This document shows positions 1 to 6,515 of a stretch of DNA of 64,000 bases, in pieces. Numbering within the stretch: position 1 is the first letter of the stretch; each line of letters opens with the position of its first letter. Below the pieces are notes generated by a model. It did no database searches, was not told the DNA's origin, and saw only the letters and a list, made by a program, of their open reading frames with translations. The position numbers were made by a program, and so were the translations under genes. The stretch comes from Azospirillum endophyticum. GTDB taxonomy: Bacteria > Pseudomonadota > Alphaproteobacteria > Azospirillales > Azospirillaceae. Location: positions 62,001 through 126,000 of the forward strand of contig NZ_JAENHM010000058.1 of NCBI RefSeq assembly GCF_016595245.1. Reading direction: 5' to 3'.

Positions 1-417
1 GGCCGCCTGCTCGCCATGGTGGGCGAGCTTCACAAGGTCGGGTACCAGCGGCTCAGGATCGCGCCCGGCATGGCTCCTTCCGGCTGCCACTGGCGCTGCC
101 ACGTCACCCCGGCGGGCAACGTGGCCCCGAACGGCTGGGAGCCGCTCGATTGGAGCCGGCGGGTCGCCAGCTACAGCACCGGGCAGAAGGACCGCTATTT
201 CGGCTGGGAGGATACGACGCAGGATTCCGCCCGCCGCCTCGCCGCGAAGTTCATCGAGCGCTTTCCCGAGATCGCCCGCGACGGCCAGGGGGCGGACTGG
301 GCCTATGCCGGCTGGTATGTCGCGATGCTGGGGGCCGCCGAGCATGGGACCTTCCCGGTCTTCTTCGCCGATTACCCGGTCGAGGTCGCTCCGGACCGGC
401 TGCCCCCGCCGCCGTGA
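1..417 (+). CDS. Conserved hypothetical protein, 5' end outside window
   Basis: The reading frame is open from the first base of the window, so the gene probably begins upstream; an in-frame ATG at 16 is the first start inside. The visible 138 codons are rich in Trp, Tyr and Gly, use G/C third positions like the other genes here, and end in a proline run before the stop at 415-417. There is no signal peptide or membrane segment in the visible part. I do not recognise the family and assign no function. The next gene starts about 130 bp downstream on the same strand, so a shared transcript is possible but not shown. Confidence 0.6.
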   Translation, partial: GRLLAMVGELHKVGYQRLRIAPGMAPSGCHWRCHVTPAGNVAPNGWEPLDWSRRVASYSTGQKDRYFGWEDTTQDSARRLAAKFIERFPEIARDGQGADWAYAGWYVAMLGAAEHGTFPVFFADYPVEVAPDRLPPPP

Positions 418-551
418 GCCGATTTTCCACGGCGCCTCACGGGCGCTTGGCCCTCACGGACATGTGAACGCTCCCCCGCCTTTCCGGCATGCGCGTCGGC
501 TGGGCGGGATGCTAAGTTGCCGTGCAACAGCATCGGATATCGGGAAACGAA

Positions 552-1199
552 ATGACCGCGATGACGAGGCGCACGGTAGCCGCCCTGTTCTCCACACTTG
601 CGATCACGGCTGGCGTGATCATGGCCGGCGCGGCGACGGCGCAGACCATGCCGCCCTCCGGCGCCGAGCCGGTCCGGCTGCGCGGCACCATCGAGTCCGT
701 TGCCGGCGATGCCCTGGACCTGACGACGCGAAGCGGCGGCGCGGTCCATGTCCAGGTGCCGGCGGGCACCCGTCTCACCTACATCGTCAAGAACAGCCTG
801 GAGAGCATCCAGCCTGGCAGCTACATCGGCACGGCTGCCGTGCCGCAGGCGGACGGCACGCTTCGAGCCCTGGAGGTGCATATCTTCCCGCCGGGCATGC
901 GCGGCACGGGGGAAGGGTCGCGCCCCTGGGATCTCGGTGGCGAGGGCGGCTCCATGACGAACGGCACGGTGGGCAGCCTGGTGAGCGCCAGCGGCCGCGT
1001 TGCCACCGTCAAGTATGGCAATGACGAGAAGCGGATCCTGATCCCCGACGACGTGCCGGTGGTGGCGTTCGAACCCGCCGACAAGGCGGCGCTGACGGCC
1101 GGGGCCAAGGTCATCGTCGTCGGGCGGCCCGTTGCGGAGTCCGCCGTGGTCGCCTCGTCGATCAGCATCGGAAAGGACGGCCTGACGCCGCCGATGTAG
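552..1199 (+). CDS. Exported protein of DUF5666-like type
   Basis: The product is 215 residues with a classical signal peptide: MTAMTRR, then a hydrophobic stretch, then a cleavage-like AATAQ near residues 27-31. The mature part has two similar beta-rich halves that begin RLRGTIESVAGDALDL and NGTVGSLVSASGRVATV. That is the pattern of small periplasmic proteins of the DUF5666 kind, so a secreted or periplasmic location is likely; no enzymatic residues are evident. An in-frame ATG exists 30 bp earlier (522), but the one at 552 gives the normal signal-peptide length. The 3' end overlaps by a few tens of bases the convergent frameshifted gene on the minus strand. Role unknown. Confidence 0.7.
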   Translation: MTAMTRRTVAALFSTLAITAGVIMAGAATAQTMPPSGAEPVRLRGTIESVAGDALDLTTRSGGAVHVQVPAGTRLTYIVKNSLESIQPGSYIGTAAVPQADGTLRALEVHIFPPGMRGTGEGSRPWDLGGEGGSMTNGTVGSLVSASGRVATVKYGNDEKRILIPDDVPVVAFEPADKAALTAGAKVIVVGRPVAESAVVASSISIGKDGLTPPM

Positions 1200-1550
1200 A
1201 TCGCATCGCGTAAGATCGGACTCGATTGCGGGCGTGATTCCGATCGCCAAACTCAAGGCGATAGCCGTCCGCCGGCCCGGCCGCTGTCTGCTGGTGATAG
1301 GCCAGGAACAGGGGGCCGGCGTCACGGGCCCGGGGATGCCCGGCTCGTCCGCCACCGGCCATGCGAAGTCCAGGCCATGGCGCGTGCCGAACAGGAACTC
1401 CGCCGCGCCGATCCGCACCGGCCATCTGGCGTTCGCCTCCACATAGGCAAGATAGGCCGAGCGCTGGATCGCCTCCACGATGGCGATCGGAGCGGCATCG
1501 CCCGGCACCAGGACCGCTCCGCCGTGCGGAGCGTCGATGTCGTCCGCCAT
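1162..1550 (-). pseudogene. Frameshifted conserved hypothetical gene
   Basis: The frame starting at 1550 (MADDIDAPHGGAVLVPGDAA) has coding-like composition and G/C third positions for about 80 codons, with segments such as AYVEANARWPVRIGAAEFLF. Coding character is then lost at a run of five C/G bases near 1310. In the next frame it continues as GPLFLAYHQQTAAGPADGY and runs to a stop at 1162. One added C at the homopolymer would join the two pieces. The ATG directly abuts the stop of an upstream minus-strand gene fragment (TGA at 1553-1551), suggesting a former operon. Family not recognised. A sequencing error in the homopolymer is the main alternative to a true pseudogene. Confidence 0.45.
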
Positions 1551-1620
1551 TCAGACGCTGTCCCGTGTCGGCGCTATCTCGACCAGCGCGTCCGGCACCG
1601 TCCGCCCCTTCTCGCGACAC
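1551..1620 (-). pseudogene. 3' remnant of an unidentified gene
   Basis: A minus-strand frame ending REKGRTVPDALVEIAPTRDSV stops at 1553-1551, immediately before the ATG of the next gene. Upstream (higher coordinates) it runs straight into the 62-bp repeated element, where homology to a second locus starts. The simplest reading is that the 5' part of this gene was lost when the element arrived. Too short to identify. Confidence 0.3.
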
Positions 1621-1670
1621 TCCGATCCACCCGGATCGGAGTGTCCGCTTCGCCACCCTTTGACGGACAC
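1609..1670 (+). repeat. 62-bp stem-loop element, copy 1
   Basis: This 62-bp stretch matches 24649-24710 at 54 positions, in the same orientation; the last 31-base core is identical. It contains a perfect 11-bp hairpin (1618-1628 with 1633-1643, 4-base loop) and a TGTCCG/CGGACA inverted repeat. In the second copy the stem is mostly kept by one compensated C-G to T-A change and a G-T pair. It probably is the end of a mobile element (IS21-like ends are one possibility), since gene fragments abut its outer side in both copies. Family not proven. Confidence 0.7.
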
Positions 1671-1765
1671 GGCCTTTACGCTTCCGCTGTTGACCTAAAG
1701 CGGACCATTACTCACGCTCGCAAAGCGCCAGATTCTAAGGTTCATCTGCACAGAACTCGGAGCCA

Positions 1766-4700
1766 TCACTTGTGCAGGCGCCTTTCGACCAAGGCGCGAT
1801 CGTCGTGCCAAGCCGCGTCGCGGTCGTAGAAGCGCGCCAACTCGTTCAGTAACCGGGCGGTGAAGGGATACTCAGCCGCGACGGCTGCCGAGGCATCCCG
1901 ATAGCCCTTCGCAATGTCGCGCTCTTGATCGCCGCCTCGACCACGCCACACCACGCCGCGGGCGTTCTTCTTACCGATCATCATGCCACTGGCCAGCCTG
2001 TCGGTGCCCAGGTCCTCAAGCACCTCTCGCACGGTCTCATGCGGCCAGAAGCCATCCGATCCGACCGGGCTATGGGAGAGAAGTTGTCCGATTTGGCTGT
2101 CGGCGATCTCGTCACGGCCAAAGTCGCGAGCCAGGGCGCGGGCGTTGACGATCCAGTCGCGCATCTTCTGGCCGTCGAGTTCGCCCTTGTCATTCATCCC
2201 GGGCAGGCGTCGCGCCTGGGAAAGCATGGTATAGGCAGACTGCGCTCGTTTCTGCGCCAGCTCCGGGTTATCGGTCTTCAGCTCCGGTGGGTCTTCTTCC
2301 TCGTCCTTGCGGCGGAATGTCAGGGCGAGGGCCTGCACGAACAACGAGGGCGACTCGGAAAGCTGACGTTCGAGGTTGCGGATGCCGTGCTTCGTGTCAC
2401 TGAGACCATCAATGTACAGAAACTCCAGGCCGGCCAGGGCGTCAGGGTCGGCGTCCGATCGCTCGGACAGGACATCGAAGGCTTCCGACAGATCATGCTG
2501 CGATAGAGGGTAGTGCCCGGTCGGCTCGGCATCGATCGTGGCGACCTCGGTCAGTAGCCGCATCAGGCGGTCAGTTGTCAGGGTGCCAAAGGCCATGTGG
2601 ACCGTGGCGAATGCGGCCCGCGGCCGGCGGGCATCCAGCAAGTGGCTGGCCGCTTGGTTGACCTCGTCGCCGTCCTCACGAAACAGCGGACGCGGGTTGA
2701 CCTCGGCCCAGTAGCGAGCCCGCTCCTCAGTCGGGAACGCGTCTAGTCGCGACCAGGTTTCAGCCCCGAACGGCGAACGCAGCACGAGGCGGTGGAGGCC
2801 AGCCGCAGTGTAGCGATTGCCGCCGGTAGGGCGGCAGGCGGCATCGAAAACCCTTGCGCGATCATCCGAGGTCAGGCTCCAGAGCAGGCCCGACAGACAC
2901 TGGTCCATCGCATGGTCGGCTGGCCCTTCCGCGAGCTCGGCAACGACATCGTCTATCTCAACCGGTGTCAGGATTTTCGTCAGGATGCTGCCGATGATGG
3001 ACGCAGCGTCGCCGAGGCGACAAAGCTGACGAACGCCCTCAAGACCCAGCCCTTGCCACACCTCGGTCAGGGCTTCGCGCCTACGCTGCTCAATCCGCGC
3101 CTCCCGCTGGCGGAAGTCGAGATCCCCGTCGTGGAGCTCTTCAACGGACTCCCGCACCCAGTGCTGCGCAAAAAGCCACTGATGGCGCCAAATCAGATCG
3201 CTGGGCAGCAGTGCGTCAAACACCTCGCGCGCCTGTACTGACACAGGCGGTTCCCCGTCACGCGGCTGCTTCGGCGCGCGCACCATTGTGGAGCGGCGGA
3301 TTTGTTCGCGTAGCTTGGACTTGGCCGCCTCTGGAGGCGATGTGGCCAGCCAAGCGCGGATGGCCGACCAGACCGCATTCTGGTCATCGGGAATCCCGTC
3401 CAGCCGTTCGACGAGATCGCCCAAGGTGTGCTCGTCGTGGTTCGGCCAAGCCAACGCGATGTCGAGCGCTCGCCTAGCTGTCTGGTAGGCTTCGTACCGT
3501 GAGACCGGCTCTCCGGTGCCGGCGGCGTCGGCGCGCCACTGCGGCCGGGAGCTGTGATGACCTATGGCGGCGCGGCGGTCAAACTGGTTGAGGCAGATGC
3601 GCCAGCCGATCGCGGGATGACGATGGCAGAGCCGTTCGAGTGCCGCGATCCTCGCCTCCACTGGCGCGGCGGTCTGCGGCATCCAGCACCGGAAGATGGA
3701 GGCGAGCGAATTCTCCGGCTTGTTGACCCAGTTGTCGCTGATCTTGATCTCCGCCAGCTTCGCCAGCAGTTCGACCACTTGGCCCAGCCGGTCAGGTTTC
3801 CAGGCTAGGGCCTCCAGTGCCCACAACAGACCCGTGCGGCCGGGCCAAGAAAACGGACCCGGCCCTGTCGGTTGCAGCAGTGCGTGAATCTTCGGCTCGG
3901 AACTGCGCAGATCGCCGTCGACCAAGCCGAGGAATACCTCGGGAGCGGCTTCCGCATAGCGCGGGAGGTCATGCTGTTGGGACTGCCAAGTCGCGCCGTC
4001 GAGGGGCGTCAACAAGTCCCGGATCAGCGCGTTGACTTGGCCGACCACGTCGACCCCCAGGCGCGTCCTGAAGAGGTTGTCGCCGTGCACCGACAGCAGG
4101 ACGAGGGTTTCGCAGAGGCTCCGGCGCAAGGCCCCCGAGTGGCGCCGCGTCTTATCGTAGATCGCTGCGCACCACTTCTTGTCCTCAGGTAGGTCCAGGG
4201 CGGGATCGGCCTCCGACAGGACGACCCGGGCGACGTCGAAGAAGCGGCGGAGGTGCGCGGGCGTTATGTGGCGCTGCAGGGCATAAAAGGCGTCAGTCTT
4301 GGAGACCACGCCCCGCATCCGGCCGATGGACCACAATGGGCTGTCCGCCTCACCGACCCACTCAGCCACAGTGGCTTCTGCGTCGTCATAGGGCTGGGCA
4401 ACCATGGCATCGACCACCGCCTGGTCGGCCGGAGAGCCCGAGTCCCAAGCGCCCACCAGCATCAACGGCACCAGCCGCCGCGCCGCGTTGGCATCATCCG
4501 CCCAGGGCGGCGACCGCAACGCAGGCAACTGCGCCAAGCGGCGGCGGAGAACCGTCAGGGACCGACCGGACTCTCGGTCCAGCCGTTCGACGTCGATGTG
4601 CCCGAACCCCATTTCACCAAGGCCCCCACGGAACGTCTCGTCCTCAACCAAGTCCATGGTGAAGTCGGCGCTGTCTTCGACGCCGTTGCGGTGGGTTACC

Positions 4701-5851
4701 ACGATAGTGTGGTGGCGGTGGAAAACATCCTCGGCCTGCGACTCGACCGCCGTGGAATCGATGATCGCGGTGAACCCAGAGGTCGCCGCCATCAGCTTGG
4801 ACAGCGCCGCAGGGCTCTTGACGACGACGGCGCGCTCGCGCGCGCGCCCGTCTTCAAGTGCACCGGACTCGAATGCACAGGCCAGAAGGGCCAGACCCTC
4901 CGCCGTGGAATCAGCCACCACCGTGAACGGCCGCTCGGGGGGGCTGCTAAGCCAGCTACTTAAGAGATAAGCGGCCGACGAGGCTACGGCCTTGAACAGG
5001 CTCTTGCTGAGCGGCGGCTCGGCGGCGTTGGCCCACCGGCTCCAGGCAGCTTTAAGATCGAGAAGATCGGTGTCCTGAAGCGGCAGGCGGTCGCCGAAAA
5101 ACGCTTGGCCGGGGATCGAGGTTTCGACCCACTGCTCCAGATCGCTGGCGTCGTAAGCCCGGACTCCCCTCCACTTCATTTCAGCGGCCTTGGCCGCGAC
5201 CCAGGCCGTCTTGCCGGCCCAGCGGCGTGGCGTCACGAAGACGAAGGTCAGGCCTGCCCGCTCGGCGGCGCCGAGCTCCTTGGTCCTGGCTGCGTAGTCG
5301 TGCTCGGCCTTCTGGGCAGGGTCTTGGTTGACCCCGAACTCCCATCCGGAATTGCCAAGGGGAATCCAAGGCGTCGCGGCGTCGGCCTGGACGAACCCGT
5401 CCCAGCCGTGTCGCTGTGCATTCTCAAACGCTGGAAAGTCGAGTTGAGTGAGGCCTTCGCCGGTCGAGTAGACCAAGCGGCGCAGGAGCGCCGCGAGTTC
5501 GTGGCGCGCATCAATTCTGTCGGCCCAGGCCTCGATCTGCATGGCCTTAATCGACAGGACGCTTGGTGCATAGGCGCGCACCGCAATCTCAGGCTCACGG
5601 GTCTGGGCCTGCGCTCGGTCGTAGGTGGCTTGGCGGCGCAGCAACTCTTCGCTGTCGCAGCCGAAGGTCTTCTGCAGCCTGACCGCCATTTGCGCCGACA
5701 AGGCGGCCTTGCAGTTCAAGAGATTGGACAGGGCTGGCCGACCCACGCCCAATTGCTTCGCCGCGGCCGTGACAGTTAGGCTTGCTGGCAGGACCTGCTG
5801 GCGGATGTAGATGCCGGGATGAGGTGCTTCAGACTCATTCATAATCATCAT
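1766..5851 (-). CDS. HigA-type HTH / nuclease-like / STAND-like fusion protein, candidate defence protein
   Basis: The protein has 1361 residues. Residues 8-80 look like a HigA antitoxin (HPG motif at 11-13, helix-turn-helix around 25-48). Residues about 135-255 carry the spaced residues of a PD-(D/E)XK-like nuclease: GWDG with Asp151, GWEFG with Glu171, then QKAEHDY with Lys181, followed by a FVFVTPRRW strand. Residues 308-390 resemble a STAND/AAA NTPase, but the P-loop position (VVADSTAEGLAL) lacks GK(S/T), while an acidic strand (TAIID365) and a THR sensor-like triplet remain. A GRSLTVLRRRLA helix near 429-440 recalls STAND winged helices. The remaining 900 residues are helical and repeat-like. 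The start at 5851 was chosen because HigA homology begins at once and a palindrome overlaps it. No separate HigB toxin gene is adjacent. Domain calls are by eye; the defence role is inference. Confidence 0.75.
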   Translation of the reverse strand: MMIMNESEAPHPGIYIRQQVLPASLTVTAAAKQLGVGRPALSNLLNCKAALSAQMAVRLQKTFGCDSEELLRRQATYDRAQAQTREPEIAVRAYAPSVLSIKAMQIEAWADRIDARHELAALLRRLVYSTGEGLTQLDFPAFENAQRHGWDGFVQADAATPWIPLGNSGWEFGVNQDPAQKAEHDYAARTKELGAAERAGLTFVFVTPRRWAGKTAWVAAKAAEMKWRGVRAYDASDLEQWVETSIPGQAFFGDRLPLQDTDLLDLKAAWSRWANAAEPPLSKSLFKAVASSAAYLLSSWLSSPPERPFTVVADSTAEGLALLACAFESGALEDGRARERAVVVKSPAALSKLMAATSGFTAIIDSTAVESQAEDVFHRHHTIVVTHRNGVEDSADFTMDLVEDETFRGGLGEMGFGHIDVERLDRESGRSLTVLRRRLAQLPALRSPPWADDANAARRLVPLMLVGAWDSGSPADQAVVDAMVAQPYDDAEATVAEWVGEADSPLWSIGRMRGVVSKTDAFYALQRHITPAHLRRFFDVARVVLSEADPALDLPEDKKWCAAIYDKTRRHSGALRRSLCETLVLLSVHGDNLFRTRLGVDVVGQVNALIRDLLTPLDGATWQSQQHDLPRYAEAAPEVFLGLVDGDLRSSEPKIHALLQPTGPGPFSWPGRTGLLWALEALAWKPDRLGQVVELLAKLAEIKISDNWVNKPENSLASIFRCWMPQTAAPVEARIAALERLCHRHPAIGWRICLNQFDRRAAIGHHSSRPQWRADAAGTGEPVSRYEAYQTARRALDIALAWPNHDEHTLGDLVERLDGIPDDQNAVWSAIRAWLATSPPEAAKSKLREQIRRSTMVRAPKQPRDGEPPVSVQAREVFDALLPSDLIWRHQWLFAQHWVRESVEELHDGDLDFRQREARIEQRRREALTEVWQGLGLEGVRQLCRLGDAASIIGSILTKILTPVEIDDVVAELAEGPADHAMDQCLSGLLWSLTSDDRARVFDAACRPTGGNRYTAAGLHRLVLRSPFGAETWSRLDAFPTEERARYWAEVNPRPLFREDGDEVNQAASHLLDARRPRAAFATVHMAFGTLTTDRLMRLLTEVATIDAEPTGHYPLSQHDLSEAFDVLSERSDADPDALAGLEFLYIDGLSDTKHGIRNLERQLSESPSLFVQALALTFRRKDEEEDPPELKTDNPELAQKRAQSAYTMLSQARRLPGMNDKGELDGQKMRDWIVNARALARDFGRDEIADSQIGQLLSHSPVGSDGFWPHETVREVLEDLGTDRLASGMMIGKKNARGVVWRGRGGDQERDIAKGYRDASAAVAAEYPFTARLLNELARFYDRDAAWHDDRALVERRLHK

Positions 5852-5880
5852 TGTATCGTGTAACGCTACGCGATACAATG
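5849..5880. promoter_or_regulatory. 32-bp palindrome over the HigA-fusion start, likely autoregulatory operator
   Basis: Arms CATTGTATCGTG (5849-5860) and CGCGATACAATG (5869-5880) are inverted repeats with 11 of 12 positions paired. The left arm overlaps the first ATG of the minus-strand fusion gene. HigA-family antitoxins usually repress their own promoter by binding such palindromes. Occupation here would block transcription or translation start of the gene, so self-repression is a reasonable inference. Confidence 0.7.
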
Positions 5881-6515
5881 AGTGCTGATTGCCGGGGATG
5901 GATCTGGTAGAAATCCGGCTGCTCATGTCCACTCCTAGCGCCAAACCGACTCTTGGTGAGCCGTCCGACAATCCGGGAAACCGCAGTTTGATGGCCAGCC
6001 GCCAAGCTGTCCGGAAACCCGCTTCGAGGATGGTTTCCCAGACACATAGTTTGTCGGACGGGTTTCCGGACAAGGAGAATAGGCTGCCCGAGAGAGAGCG
6101 ACGACCTCCTTCGGAGCGGTCGCCGCTCCTTTTCCCGACACCCTTTGGACAGGCTGATTCTATCCTGCACGTCGCTGGACGAGCGAAGGCTTCGATTGCC
6201 GCCGTCCCGGCTGCTGTCTTCCGAAACAGGCATCGGCGGGAAGATCTGCTTTTCGAACACCGCGGCAGGACCGCTGCCATCAATGCAGGCCCTGCCCGAC
6301 CGGGCGCGGACCTTCGCTCGATGGCCGGCGCGACGGGCCGCGCAGGGGGCGGTGTCCGGTTCCGGCCTCCCTCAAAGATTGTGCATCATCCTTACGGGAT
6401 CACCTTCGGCCTGTACACGCCAAGATGGATGATGCCTGAGTGAGCGGATTGCGGGAAACGACCCTGCGGCGAAGATGTGCGCGCTTCTGCAATAATAAGC
6501 TGACGGAGCGCACGC
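5852..6515. other. Intergenic region upstream of the HigA fusion and the RTX gene
   Basis: These 660 bases separate two divergent genes. They hold the operator palindrome next to 5851 and the inverted-repeat element at 5963-6072. The last third (about 6100-6500) has no convincing frame, no clear promoter and no tRNA. A GGAG ribosome site lies just before the ATG at 6516. Confidence 0.6.
5963..6072 (+). repeat. TGTCCGGAAA inverted-repeat element, copy A
   Basis: The element holds a perfect 14-bp inverted repeat, TGTCCGGAAACCCG at 6008-6021 and its complement at 6059-6072. It also holds a perfect 11-bp inverted repeat, CCGTCCGACAA at 5961-5971 and its complement at 6051-6061. Two degenerate copies of the GGTTTCC(C)GGACA motif lie between. 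About 97 bp (5963-6059) align, with gaps, to 28101-28189 in the same orientation. The element sits about 110 bp upstream of the HigA-fusion start, as copy B sits about 100 bp upstream of the RHH-gene start. It could be a mobile-element end, a protein-binding array or a partition-type site; the sequence alone does not decide. Confidence 0.65.

Noticed and set aside
1609..1643. Hairpin at 1618-1643 as a simple rho-independent terminator
   Set aside because: There is no U-tract after the stem on either strand, and the sequence recurs with its flanks at 24649, which fits a mobile-element end better.
1766..6283. Extending the HigA fusion upstream to 6283 (1505 codons)
   Set aside because: The extra 144 codons translate the repeated element and intergenic DNA; the HigA domain and operator both point to 5851.
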